Source of the DNA: an uncultured bacterium
Lineage (GTDB): Bacteria; Patescibacteriota; Minisyncoccia; Phycocordibacterales; PALSA-1337
Length of the DNA: 45,370 nt
Reading direction: 5' to 3'
NCBI GenBank assembly: GCA_903825415.1
Contig: CAIKAN010000014.1
Coordinates: 1-45,370 of the forward strand
Below the pieces are notes generated by a model. It did no database searches, was not told the DNA's origin, and worked only from the letters and a program-made list of their open reading frames with translations. The translations under genes and the position numbers were made by a program. Of this stretch, positions 1 to 7,683 are shown one piece after another (position 1 is the stretch's first letter; every line of letters begins with the position of its first letter).

Positions 1-7
1 AATTAAA

Positions 8-370
8 ATGGAAAAAGAAACTGGAAAAAATAACTCGTTTACTTTAGCATATACTTTTGCTGGCATACTTCTAACCATCTTTATTTGGTTTACAATCGCT
101 TTTTTACACGGTGAGTATGTGCAAAATAATATATCTTTTGTTTTATTTCTTATTATTGGTATACCACTATTTATCGTATCTCTTGGGGTTATTCCGTTAC
201 TAAGAAGACTCGCAAACATAAGAGCAAAAAGGCACAAAAAATGGCTTGAAGATATTTCCGGTAATCCTGATAAAATACGTAGCCTAAAATTAAAAAAGGT
301 GCTTTGGTGGTTTGTCGTTATCATCCTCTTCGTTATTGTCCCTATCCTGAGATTAATGGGTAAATTCTAA
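8..370 (+). CDS. Small three-helix membrane protein, function unknown
   Basis: A 120-aa protein beginning at an ATG close to the window edge. Three hydrophobic segments are visible, at roughly residues 13-34, 42-65 and 98-117, with a lysine/arginine-rich stretch (about residues 66-97) between the second and third that is expected to be cytoplasmic by the positive-inside rule. No family is recognised and no catalytic motif is visible. Its promoter lies outside the window. It sits upstream of another multi-spanning membrane protein on the same strand, separated by about 90 bases, so co-transcription is possible but not shown. Function is unknown. Confidence 0.6.
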   Translation: MEKETGKNNSFTLAYTFAGILLTIFIWFTIAFLHGEYVQNNISFVLFLIIGIPLFIVSLGVIPLLRRLANIRAKRHKKWLEDISGNPDKIRSLKLKKVLWWFVVIILFVIVPILRLMGKF

Positions 371-462
371 TTCAGAGATTTATAATTCCGTTCTAATATC
401 ATCCCACAGCGCGCACAGTGAGATAGTCATATCAAATAATTTAAGAGAGCCCTAACATAATC

Positions 463-1203
463 ATGTTTAGAGGGAACAAAAATATGCGTTATGTGCCACC
501 TTCTGTTATGGAAGAGTCGAAAAAGATATTGTCTGGATCGACGAAGGCTGTCGGCGTGCTTCTATTTATATCCGTAATCATTTTACATAGCTTATCGACA
601 TGGCTAAGTCCTATCGTAATATTAGGGGGATATCTATGGCTGGTCCCTCTAGCGCTCTTTCTTGTATTTGTGGTCATCATATCAAGCGGGTTGAGTAAGT
701 CTCTTAGAAACAAGCATACTGACATCAAAGCCGAATACAATAGATATGGAGATTCACAACTTTTCAACTTTGCAACGAGAAAGGGGGAGCTGCAGCTTTT
801 TGATATCAAGAAAACCATTCTGATGTGTGTAATCGTTCCGTTTTCTTTCGGGGGCTTGGTATTTGGAATATTGGCATTTCATCTCGTATTATTCAGAGGC
901 ATCACGCAGTTTCTGCCTCTGGGCCTTATAGCTTTAGTCGTTTGCGCTGGCGTGACATTTCTCTTTCTATTCGAAGATAAGCGCATTCTCAATGAGGCGA
1001 GAAGAAGAGAACAGTTTGTCGATATCGCACAGAAGAGGTGGATGCTATCAAAGATAATCTATATTCTGTTGATCCTGTCTTCTTTGGTGTGCGCTTTGAT
1101 ACTCATTATGGGAAATGAGAATTTTCTGACCAAGGGCGTATTGGAATCAAGTGGGCGCGTTGTTTACGATGGCAGAGATAATACTCCAAACGGAAGGCGA
1201 TAA
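463..1203 (+). CDS. Multi-spanning membrane protein, function unknown
   Basis: A 246-aa protein with about five hydrophobic segments (near residues 27-44, 50-73, 116-141, 146-168 and 195-217) and charged loops. An alternative ATG at 484 has the better ribosome-binding context (AGAGGG nine bases upstream), so the first seven residues may not be translated. No family is recognised. Its C-terminal part is notable because a diverged second copy of the last ~40 codons survives at 2101-2226, showing that this gene was once duplicated. A terminator-like hairpin follows at 1324-1353. Confidence 0.6.
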   Translation: MFRGNKNMRYVPPSVMEESKKILSGSTKAVGVLLFISVIILHSLSTWLSPIVILGGYLWLVPLALFLVFVVIISSGLSKSLRNKHTDIKAEYNRYGDSQLFNFATRKGELQLFDIKKTILMCVIVPFSFGGLVFGILAFHLVLFRGITQFLPLGLIALVVCAGVTFLFLFEDKRILNEARRREQFVDIAQKRWMLSKIIYILLILSSLVCALILIMGNENFLTKGVLESSGRVVYDGRDNTPNGRR

Positions 1204-1323
1204 ACTAGTTACGAAATATGACCGGTTGAATACTTGGCTGTCCCAGAGAGCAGGTATCATCTGAGCGCAACGACTGCTATGTTTGTCGTAGTAGTCTCCC
1301 TGCCGGCTCTGCCGGCCAATCTG

Positions 1324-1353
1324 AAAACCATCAGATACAACTTGGTGGTTTTT
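1324..1353 (+). terminator. Probable intrinsic terminator
   Basis: A seven-base stem (AAAACCA paired with TGGTTTT) encloses a loop of about 15 bases and runs into a T tract. It lies between the membrane-protein gene and the next gene. The stem is A/T rich, so the call is moderate. Confidence 0.4.
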
Positions 1354-1385
1354 GGGTTATGTGCAAACTATGATACAGTTTCAGC

Positions 1386-2096
1386 ATGAAAAACTCTCAA
1401 AAAGGATTCGCTGTGCCATTACTAATAGCAATAGCAGTGTTGTTGATAGCGGGTGGCGTGTATTATTTTAGTAGAAAGTCGCAAAATTCCGCGCAACAAA
1501 ATACAGATTCGACTGTTGCTGATGTGAAATCACTGCCAAATACAAATCCGGATCCTTCTGTAGCATCTAGTACTGGTGTTAACAAAAATGAAATTGATCG
1601 TTACAATCAAGCAATTGCCAATAGAAAAGCAGAGGAACAAGCGAACCCACCCCAAGGATACCTTGTTCCTTCTGGAATTCCTTCTGCATATAATCTAACA
1701 TCTTCGCGTTTTACTTCTTATTCAACATTCTGGATATATCACGCCCAGCTACCTGTTCGTTTGGGTAGCGTGAACACAACTACAGATGTGGTCCTCGGTT
1801 ATGATGAAACAAGTAAAGATACTTACGATAATTATGTAAAGAAAGCGGGCAACTACACATCTCTGGTTGAGATTACAAGAATCGTTAAGAATTTTAAATG
1901 GAATGGGTCGCAGGGCGCTGTATTGGGAACATTTGTAAATGAAAAGACCTACGAGATGGAGCCTCTCAAGGCGGGAGAATATTGGCTTGTTTATAATCAC
2001 CTAGGAAGATTGCTTCGAGTTCATAAAACTGGAGATACTGCTCTGACCCCGGATGTTCTGATCAGTCTGCTTGAAAAAATGACCCCAGCGAAATAG
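1386..2096 (+). CDS. Membrane-anchored extracytoplasmic protein with pilin-like N-terminus
   Basis: A 236-aa protein. The N-terminus has a short polar head ending in QKGF followed by one hydrophobic helix (about residues 8-29), the arrangement of type IV pilin-like signal-anchor proteins common in CPR genomes. The rest is hydrophilic, with a low-complexity S/T/N/Q linker (residues 30-65) and then a globular region of about 150 residues expected outside the membrane. No catalytic motif or named domain is recognised. The gene lies between an intact membrane-protein gene and a truncated copy of that gene's 3' end, so it may have arrived by recombination within a former tandem duplication. Function unknown. 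Confidence 0.6.
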   Translation: MKNSQKGFAVPLLIAIAVLLIAGGVYYFSRKSQNSAQQNTDSTVADVKSLPNTNPDPSVASSTGVNKNEIDRYNQAIANRKAEEQANPPQGYLVPSGIPSAYNLTSSRFTSYSTFWIYHAQLPVRLGSVNTTTDVVLGYDETSKDTYDNYVKKAGNYTSLVEITRIVKNFKWNGSQGAVLGTFVNEKTYEMEPLKAGEYWLVYNHLGRLLRVHKTGDTALTPDVLISLLEKMTPAK

Positions 2097-2100
2097 CGAC

Positions 2101-2226
2101 AATATTCGCTTATTACAGATCCTGTCTTCATTGGTATGCGCTTCGATTCTCATTATGGGAAATGAGAATTTTCTGACCAAGGGCGTATTGGAATCGAATG
2201 GACGAGTGGTTTACGATGGTCGTTGA
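2101..2226 (+). pseudogene. Truncated copy of the 3' end of the membrane-protein gene at 463-1203
   Basis: Positions 2118-2219 align base for base with 1071-1172, with about nine mismatches in 102 bases and no gaps. The reading frame is kept and ends in TGA at 2224-2226, ten codons or so earlier than the intact gene. Only two residues differ (Leu to Ser, Ser to Asn), so most differences are synonymous. That pattern suggests the copy was part of a working paralogue before its 5' part was lost. No start codon or upstream part of the gene remains. Confidence 0.8.
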
Positions 2227-2236
2227 GTTCAAGTCA

Positions 2237-2265
2237 TTTACTGATCGATGTTTTAGGACTATACT
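2237..2265 (+). promoter_or_regulatory. Promoter for the gene at 2275
   Basis: TTTACT (2237-2242), 17-base spacer, TATACT (2260-2265). The start codon is nine bases after the -10 box, so the 5' leader would be only about two or three bases and the mRNA nearly leaderless. Confidence 0.55.
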
Positions 2266-2274
2266 TTCCTCATT

Positions 2275-2910
2275 ATGAATACATATTTCGTAAAGAGCTT
2301 TGAGGAAGATTTCACTACGAAGATGCTGATGGGGAAGAAGAAGAGATCTTTTCAGACGCTCGACGATATCCTCGCTACCAAGACTATCAAGCCGAATACG
2401 AAGAGCTTCGGCCAGAAGAAGCGCTTGAGCACCACTATCCTCCACAAGAATTATACGGAGACATATCGGCCGCAAGGCATCATATTCCAGACTTCTTCGA
2501 GCCCAAAATATATCTTGCCATTCGATCTAGTCCTGCTCTCAGACGCCAAAGAGATCGTTGTGCATTATTACCGGATCAAGGATAATCTGCATGTCTATTA
2601 TAATCACAAGCTCATCAAAGGATTTGAAGAATTCATCTTCAAAGATATTAGCTTGATGCTGAAAAGGTTCAATTCTCCGCAAAGCGCCTGGAAGGCGGTC
2701 AATGCATTCCGCAAGAAGAATGGCTATGAGCTTTTGCCGCGGTCCAAGCACCGCTTGGTAGAATATAATGAGGCGGTCTTTTTGAATCCCGTCAAGATAA
2801 AGCCGATCGCCCTATTTGGATACAGGAAGAAAGCCAGAACCCTCGCGAATAAATACGGCCTGAGATATTTCAAATCCGCGAAGGATTTCTATGAGCGGAC
2901 ATGCGGCTAG
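2275..2910 (+). CDS. Basic soluble protein, function unknown
   Basis: A 211-aa lysine-rich soluble protein with no signal peptide or membrane segment. The N-terminal ~60 residues are strongly basic and probably disordered; the C-terminal ~130 residues look globular, with aromatic-rich segments. I do not recognise a family and see no catalytic signature. The ATG is the first in frame after a good promoter whose -10 box ends nine bases upstream, which supports the start. It precedes a possible JAMM-domain gene with about 40 bases between them. Confidence 0.6.
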   Translation: MNTYFVKSFEEDFTTKMLMGKKKRSFQTLDDILATKTIKPNTKSFGQKKRLSTTILHKNYTETYRPQGIIFQTSSSPKYILPFDLVLLSDAKEIVVHYYRIKDNLHVYYNHKLIKGFEEFIFKDISLMLKRFNSPQSAWKAVNAFRKKNGYELLPRSKHRLVEYNEAVFLNPVKIKPIALFGYRKKARTLANKYGLRYFKSAKDFYERTCG

Positions 2911-2952
2911 TCGTCGGTAGTATTCTTCTTATGGAGATGATAACATCTTTGC

Positions 2953-3522
2953 ATGAATGAGATGCCTCAGGAGCATGTCCTGAATGTCGATCCTCCGGAG
3001 TCGGAGGGCGTTTTGATTGGGGAAGAAGGCGTAGATAAAATAATCAAGGAAGTTTCTGCCAGGTTCGCTCCCTTTTTTGAGCAGATAAAGCAGATGAGAA
3101 TATCTAATTCTGACAGAGAAATCGGCGGCAAAATCGGAAAAGATGGTAGTTTAGTGCTCGCTGATGAATCACGATCAAATGAGAGTTCGGTCACTGGGGA
3201 ATCTCCTGAGAGGGAAAGAGAGATGGCGGATGAAGGCGTCTTATCTTTTCATACCCATACTGATCAGGGATTTACATCGGAATCAGGTTCAGATATTGTG
3301 GCAGCTTATTATCGATATTGTGAAGTATTCTTTCATAAAGATGGCGTAAGCTGCATTATCGCCTTGAAGAGATTGACTGTTGATGCGATTAGAAAAATAG
3401 ATCGGGAGGCTTGGAATCAAGCCTTGGGATATGCAGAAGAGAACGGTGATCCGGCCTATTGGTATTGGAAGGGAGCTTTAATGGATAGATTACCGGTAAG
3501 AGTTGTAAAGATTGATACATAG
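2953..3522 (+). CDS. Possible JAMM/MPN-type metalloprotease-like protein
   Basis: A 189-aa soluble protein. Residues 56-59 read EIGG and residues 100-114 read H-x-H-x8-S-x2-D, preceded by a short hydrophobic strand (GVLSF). JAMM/MPN+ metalloproteases have a catalytic Glu in an E-x-G-G/C-x-L context followed by H-x-H-x7-S-x2-D, so the layout matches except for one extra residue between the second His and the Ser. An acidic, probably flexible stretch separates the Glu motif from the His motif. The first ~20 residues are also acidic. If the metal ligands are real it could remove a peptide or ubiquitin-like tag, but no substrate gene is evident nearby. The assignment is an inference from motif spacing only. 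Confidence 0.55.
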   Translation: MNEMPQEHVLNVDPPESEGVLIGEEGVDKIIKEVSARFAPFFEQIKQMRISNSDREIGGKIGKDGSLVLADESRSNESSVTGESPEREREMADEGVLSFHTHTDQGFTSESGSDIVAAYYRYCEVFFHKDGVSCIIALKRLTVDAIRKIDREAWNQALGYAEENGDPAYWYWKGALMDRLPVRVVKIDT

Positions 3523-3552
3523 AGGAAGCGGTGTCATCAGCTTAGATATCAT

Positions 3553-3583
3553 TTGCCATAAACCTCGAAAGTTATGCTATAAT
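3553..3583 (+). promoter_or_regulatory. Promoter for pyk
   Basis: A perfect TATAAT (3578-3583) preceded by TGC, giving an extended -10 element, with TTGCCA 19 bases upstream as a poor-spaced -35. The start codon is 36 bases downstream, so this gene has a real leader, unlike several others in the window. Confidence 0.55.
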
Positions 3584-3619
3584 CGCTCGGTATAGATTAC
3601 ACATTAATCATTTTTTTCT

Positions 3620-5035
3620 ATGAACCTAGGTAAAAAAACAAAGATAGTCTGCACGATCGGTCCAGCTTCGGAAAATAGGGAAAAGATGCTGGAACTGGTC
3701 AACTCTGGTATGAATGTCGTCAGATTGAATTTCTCACATGGCGATTTCGAAGAGCACGGCAAACGCGTGACCACTATCAGAGATATAATGAAAGAGACTG
3801 GCAAAAAGGTCGCTATCCTGCAGGATCTCTGCGGTCCAAAGATACGCATCGGAACATTCAAGGATGGTTTTGTTATGTTGTACGAAGGCAAGCAATTCAT
3901 CCTCACTACGGACGATGTTGAAGGCACCGTGGACAAAGTCCACGTCAATTATCCGGAATTACCGAAAGAAGTGAAGATCGGAGGCATGATCATGCTTCAT
4001 GACGGGCTGAAGAGGCTTCAAGTCGTGGATGTGAAAGGCAACGATATCATCACCAAGGTCATGGTCGGGGGGCGCCTAGCCAATCACAAGGGCGTCAATG
4101 TCCCAGGAGCCAATCTCTCTGTCAGCTCTCTCACCGATAAGGACAAGGCAGACGTGAAGTTCGGTATAAAGAACGAGGTGGATTTCGTCGCTCTGTCTTT
4201 TGTACGCAGAGCTGCGGACATAGTCGAGCTGCGTACGATCTTGCAGGCTGCGGGATCCAAGGCTCACATCATAGCCAAGATCGAGACCCCAGAAGCTCTC
4301 GATGATATAGACGCCATTATAGAAGTCTCTGACGCCATCATGGTGGCTCGAGGAGACCTTGCTATCGAGATACCAGCTGAAGAAGTCCCGCTGGTCCAGA
4401 AGATGATCATCCATAAATGCAATTCTATCGGCAAGCCAGTTATCACAGCGACACAGATGTTGGAGTCTATGGTCAAGAGCCCTGTGCCAACACGCGCTGA
4501 AGTGTCTGATGTCGCCAATGCCATCATAGACGGAACTGATGCGATCATGCTCTCTGAGGAGACGGCGTTGGGAGATTTCCCTGTAGAAGCGGTCAAGGTT
4601 ATGACTAAAGTCGCTCTCCGCATTGAAAAGGAAGTCTATACTCAAGATACTATCGCTGAATACAGCGAGGCTCACGATGTCACAGATGTGGTCTCGCAAT
4701 CTGCTGTCAGGACAGCTCACAGCATAGGAGCCAAGACTATAGTCGCCTTGACCCGCTCAGGCCGCACCGCGCGTCTCCTAGCAAGGTACCGTCCCGCTGA
4801 ATCTATCCTCGCATTCTCTGATGTACCAGAGAATGCCAATAAACTGATGCTCTCATTCGGATGCTATCCAATCGCCGCCCCAACGTTCACAAATGTCGAT
4901 GAGATCCTCCAGAATATCAGGAAGCTCATGCTCGAGAACAAACTAGCCAAGGAGGGTGATAAGGTTGTGATAGTGGGGGGTCAACCATTCAATAGATCAG
5001 CAGCGACCAATTTTATAGTCGTCGAGACTTTGTAG
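3620..5035 (+). CDS. pyk: Pyruvate kinase
   Basis: A 471-aa full-length enzyme that converts phosphoenolpyruvate and ADP to pyruvate and ATP in the last step of glycolysis. Visible family motifs are the N-terminal KTKIVCTIGPAS, the substrate-binding NVVRLNFSHG, the B-domain insertion (about residues 70-170), the active-site IIAKIE lysine, the ARGDLAIE metal-site motif and the MLSEETALG segment of the barrel. The C-terminal allosteric-type domain is present (about residues 345-471). In a CPR cell with fermentative metabolism this would be a major ATP-generating step. It is followed by a repeat copy and rpsP. Confidence 0.97.
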   Translation: MNLGKKTKIVCTIGPASENREKMLELVNSGMNVVRLNFSHGDFEEHGKRVTTIRDIMKETGKKVAILQDLCGPKIRIGTFKDGFVMLYEGKQFILTTDDVEGTVDKVHVNYPELPKEVKIGGMIMLHDGLKRLQVVDVKGNDIITKVMVGGRLANHKGVNVPGANLSVSSLTDKDKADVKFGIKNEVDFVALSFVRRAADIVELRTILQAAGSKAHIIAKIETPEALDDIDAIIEVSDAIMVARGDLAIEIPAEEVPLVQKMIIHKCNSIGKPVITATQMLESMVKSPVPTRAEVSDVANAIIDGTDAIMLSEETALGDFPVEAVKVMTKVALRIEKEVYTQDTIAEYSEAHDVTDVVSQSAVRTAHSIGAKTIVALTRSGRTARLLARYRPAESILAFSDVPENANKLMLSFGCYPIAAPTFTNVDEILQNIRKLMLENKLAKEGDKVVIVGGQPFNRSAATNFIVVETL

Positions 5036-5046
5036 GACCTAGTTAC

Positions 5047-5098
5047 CAGTGATTAGCCACTAGAATTCTGCTATTAGCGTTCACTAGTGGCTAATTCC
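5047..5098. repeat. Palindromic repeat, TTAGCCACTAG family, copy 1
   Basis: The arm ATTAGCCACTAG (5052-5063) pairs perfectly with CTAGTGGCTAAT (5084-5095) around a 20-base centre. Longer versions of the same repeat occur at 22191-22262 and 33358-33446. It fills the gap between pyk and rpsP. Confidence 0.85.
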
Positions 5099-5144
5099 TA
5101 ACGATAGGTTGCATTTTATGGCCGATTCTGGTAATCTTTCTCGC

Positions 5145-5492
5145 ATGCTATCAATAAGACTTCAGCGCGTTGGACGCAAGCATGAGCCCTCTTTCAGGGT
5201 GGTTTTGACCGATTCTAAGAATGGCCCGAAAAGCGGCAAATATCTCAAGAATCTTGGCTGGTATGATACGCGCCTCAATAATAAGGTTGATCAGTTGGAT
5301 ATCGAACAGATCAAGCATTTCATGTCCAAAGGCGCCAAGCTATCTCTGACGCTTCACAATTTCCTAGTCGGCCAGAAGGCCATCACCGGCAAGAAGCTCA
5401 ATGCTTTGCCAAAGAAGACTCCGATCAAGAAAGAGGTTGTCGCAGAAGCTCCCAAGGCTGCGCCTGCACCCGCTGCCGCGCCAGCGAATTAA
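5145..5492 (+). CDS. rpsP: 30S ribosomal protein S16
   Basis: A 115-aa protein of the small ribosomal subunit. The N-terminal MLSIRLQRVGRKHEPSFRVV matches the start of S16, including the conserved IRL-x-R-x-G and the F-x-VV strand, and the family motif with GKY-x-x-x-LGWYD follows. In-frame upstream starts exist at 5109 (TTG) and 5118 (ATG), but the family begins at the ATG chosen here. The C-terminal tail (about residues 88-115) is a lysine then alanine/proline-rich extension typical of longer S16 proteins. It is followed by a large foldback and then khpA, a pairing (S16 with a KH protein and trmD) widely conserved in bacteria. Confidence 0.95.
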   Translation: MLSIRLQRVGRKHEPSFRVVLTDSKNGPKSGKYLKNLGWYDTRLNNKVDQLDIEQIKHFMSKGAKLSLTLHNFLVGQKAITGKKLNALPKKTPIKKEVVAEAPKAAPAPAAAPAN

Positions 5493-5508
5493 TAACCTAG
5501 AATATAGC

Positions 5509-5689
5509 AAGCTTCATGGACTGCCGCATGGCTTTCCAAGCTCGAGGACGAGTCAATTCCTGGCACGACCGGCATTTTCCAAAGACAAAGGCCGTGCATG
5601 TCCGAGAGGCCTTTGGCTTTGTGAAAATGCGGAGTGCAAGGAAATGACCCCGCAGAGCGCGGAAAGCCATACGGCAGTCCATGAAGCTT
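5509..5689. repeat. 181-bp foldback (MITE-like long hairpin)
   Basis: The outer arms, AAGCTTCATGGACTGCCG (5509-5526) and its exact complement (5672-5689), pair over 18 bases. Pairing continues imperfectly inward and again near the centre, where a stretch starting GCATTTTC pairs with one ending GAAAATGC. The whole segment is thus one long imperfect hairpin. It fills nearly all of the rpsP-khpA gap and has no convincing ORF of its own. Confidence 0.8.
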
Positions 5690-5697
5690 ACTGATGA

Positions 5698-5725
5698 TTG
5701 ACTGAGTTCTCATATTTGCTACAAT
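5698..5725 (+). promoter_or_regulatory. Promoter for khpA
   Basis: TTGACT (5698-5703), 16-base spacer, TACAAT (5720-5725). It lies just after the foldback and about 47 bases before the khpA start, which argues that the longer in-frame reading from the TTG at 5698 is not translated. Confidence 0.65.
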
Positions 5726-5772
5726 GTCGGAAGTACAGCGAACTGTACGATTATTATTTAGTCAGAAAAAAC

Positions 5773-6135
5773 ATGAACGCAGACCAACAGTTCCTCGAGT
5801 ATGTTATCAAGGCTTTAGTTGACAGTCCGGATCAGGTCAAGGTCGCTCGCACGGTAGATGAGATGGGCGTGCTCCTCACTCTGGAAGTGGGCGCTGCAGA
5901 TATGGGTAAGATCATCGGAAGACAGGGCAATACCGCGAAGTCCATCCGCACTCTTCTCCGTGTCGTAGGCATGAAGAACAATTCTCGCGTCAATCTCAAG
6001 ATCAATGAGCCTGTCGGAGGCCTCCGCTCCCCAGAGATGGTCGCAGCCGCCGGAGCAGCTGGTGCCGCTCCTATGAAGTCGGCAGAGAGGGCATCCAAGA
6101 GCGTCGATGAAGCGATGGCGGATCTCAAGCTCTAA
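5773..6135 (+). CDS. khpA: KH-domain RNA-binding protein KhpA
   Basis: A 120-aa protein with a single type II-like KH domain. The N-terminal FLEYVIKALVDSPDQVKV region and the nucleic-acid-binding loop MGKIIGRQGNTAKSIRTLL (about residues 44-62) match KhpA (YlqC), a small RNA-binding protein placed next to rpsP and trmD in many bacteria, as it is here. The C-terminal ~35 residues are an alanine-rich extension. The start is the first ATG after a clear promoter. A terminator follows within 25 bases. Confidence 0.9.
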   Translation: MNADQQFLEYVIKALVDSPDQVKVARTVDEMGVLLTLEVGAADMGKIIGRQGNTAKSIRTLLRVVGMKNNSRVNLKINEPVGGLRSPEMVAAAGAAGAAPMKSAERASKSVDEAMADLKL

Positions 6136-6156
6136 TCCACTGAACAATTTTCTCAT

Positions 6157-6186
6157 AAAAAAGACTGGCAAAGGGCCGGTCTTTTT
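6157..6186 (+). terminator. Intrinsic terminator after khpA
   Basis: AAAAAGACTGGC pairs with GGCCGGTCTTTTT (one G-T pair) around a short loop, and the T tract is part of the 3' arm. It lies just after the khpA stop codon and before the next promoter. Confidence 0.8.
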
Positions 6187-6212
6187 CGTTCGCCAGTTCA
6201 GGGTTTACAGCT

Positions 6213-6241
6213 TTGACACGAATCGCGATATTTTGTATTAT
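6213..6241 (+). promoter_or_regulatory. Near-consensus promoter for the gene at 6264
   Basis: TTGACA (6213-6218), 17-base spacer, TATTAT (6236-6241). A Shine-Dalgarno sequence (GGAAGGAG) lies between it and the start codon. Confidence 0.8.
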
Positions 6242-6263
6242 GTAGCATTGGAAGGAGCTAGGA

Positions 6264-6725
6264 ATGAAAAACTTAATAAAAGTCCTTGTCCATAGCGGAA
6301 TCAATCAGGCCGAGGCAGTCGCCGGCCTTGAAGAAGTGCTCAGACCGTTCATAAGCGGTCTCACTGTTCTCTTTCTGTATCAATATAGAACAGAGTTCTC
6401 TGCGCTAGCATTCGAGCTTTCGAGGAGGCTCGGATCTGCTCCCGTGAGTTCCTATGAGAAGCTCACTGAGAAAGTGATAGAGGATAGGTGTCGGGAACTT
6501 TTCGAGGCAATTCAACAATTTGCCAAGAACAAAGCGGCTATCTTGTTTCTGATCGTCGAGCCTGGACTGGCTGGAGCTTTTGCTGAGTATCTCTTCAGAG
6601 CCGTATTTTCAGGAGATCCTCTGCCAGACCAGCCTCTGTTATTGAGTGCGGGAGATACAGTGCTCATCGATATGGAAAATAAGTCTTTGACAGTAATCGA
6701 GCTTCCAAATGCAATCCCTGCATAG
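6264..6725 (+). CDS. Hypothetical protein, possibly a degenerate histidine-phosphatase-like fold
   Basis: A 153-aa soluble protein with its own strong promoter and a good ribosome-binding site. The order of predicted strands and helices resembles short SixA/phosphoglycerate-mutase-like proteins: a strand followed by YRTEFSALAFELSRRL, then LFLIVEPGLAGAFAEYLF, then LSAGDTVLIDM. In that family the corresponding positions carry catalytic Arg and His (RHG, then GHEP). Here the RHG motif and the GH are absent, so an active phosphatase is unlikely. The resemblance is weak and could be wrong; function is unknown. The gene is flanked by complete transcription signals, so it is an independent unit. Confidence 0.6.
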   Translation: MKNLIKVLVHSGINQAEAVAGLEEVLRPFISGLTVLFLYQYRTEFSALAFELSRRLGSAPVSSYEKLTEKVIEDRCRELFEAIQQFAKNKAAILFLIVEPGLAGAFAEYLFRAVFSGDPLPDQPLLLSAGDTVLIDMENKSLTVIELPNAIPA

Positions 6726-6840
6726 GTCGCTGAGGGCTATTTAAATAGCTTTTCAATCACGAAACTCTGTGGTATGGTGTGTGAGCACCATCCCGCAGAT
6801 TTTTTATTCTATGAAGGGGCAGGCAAATTACATAAGCTAC

Positions 6841-7566
6841 ATGATCACATTCCACATAATCACCTTATTTCCAGAAAGCTTCGAGTCATACTTGAATGCC
6901 TCTATCGTTAAGCGTGCCCAAGAAGACGGTTATATTGCATTGAAATATTACAATCCAAGAGACTTCACTATTCCTGGAAAGAAAGGGAGAGATATGACTT
7001 ATGCGGAAAGGAGAGTCGATAGTCGTCCCTATGGCGGCGGTCCAGGAATGATCATTGAAGCTTTGCCTGTTATCAGAGCTATCGATAAAGCCGTTGGGAG
7101 AAAACTTAAAGCTCAAAACGCAAAACTTAAAACCTCAGGAGCGATCACTGGAAAAAAGAATCAGAAAGTTAAGATCATATTCTTCAGCCCTTCTGGAGAG
7201 ATGTTCACAAACGGCGTCGCGGATTCTTTTAAGAGATATAAAGATATTGTCATGGTCTGCGGGCGCTATGAAGGGATAGATGCCAGGGTGAAGAAAGCAT
7301 TTCCGATGGTGGATATATCGATCGGGCCATATGTACTCACGGGAGGGGAATTGCCGGCTATGATAGTGATCGATGCTGTGACGAGGAGGATATCTGGAGT
7401 GCTTGGAGATAATCAATCCATTGAAGAGAATCGTACCGCATGTCCAGATGTTTATACTAGGCCGGAAGTCATTGAATTCAAAAAGAAGAAATACCATGTG
7501 CCGAAGATTCTCTTGTCTGGAGACCATGCGAAGATAGAAGAGTGGAAAAAGGGAAGAAAAATGTAG
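6841..7566 (+). CDS. trmD: tRNA (guanine-N1)-methyltransferase TrmD
   Basis: A 241-aa SPOUT-class methyltransferase that makes m1G37 in tRNA, preventing +1 frameshifts. Diagnostic segments are FHIITLFPESF at the N-terminus, DSRPYGGGPGM, IIFFSPSGEMF, the knot region MVCGRYEGIDARV, SIGPYVLTGGELPAM and VLLSGDH-like LLSGDHAKI near the end. The chosen ATG matches the family start; a longer in-frame reading from 6769 adds 24 unrelated residues. Between the GGGPGM motif and the central strand there is an extra lysine-rich stretch (about residues 86-108) encoded by an A-rich repeat-like sequence around 7099-7135, longer than in E. coli TrmD. Confidence 0.96.
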   Translation: MITFHIITLFPESFESYLNASIVKRAQEDGYIALKYYNPRDFTIPGKKGRDMTYAERRVDSRPYGGGPGMIIEALPVIRAIDKAVGRKLKAQNAKLKTSGAITGKKNQKVKIIFFSPSGEMFTNGVADSFKRYKDIVMVCGRYEGIDARVKKAFPMVDISIGPYVLTGGELPAMIVIDAVTRRISGVLGDNQSIEENRTACPDVYTRPEVIEFKKKKYHVPKILLSGDHAKIEEWKKGRKM

Positions 7567-7683
7567 CAGGACATATTTATTTGTTCTTGTGGACTTGTGC
7601 GAATCATCTTGCGCGGTAAAATTATACCAGTGTGATAAATAATGGAGCGCCACATTCATCGTCATGCCTGCCAAACAAAGAGT

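Noticed and set aside
6264-6725. Active SixA-type phosphatase
   Set aside because: The catalytic RHG and GH motifs are missing; only a weak fold resemblance remains.
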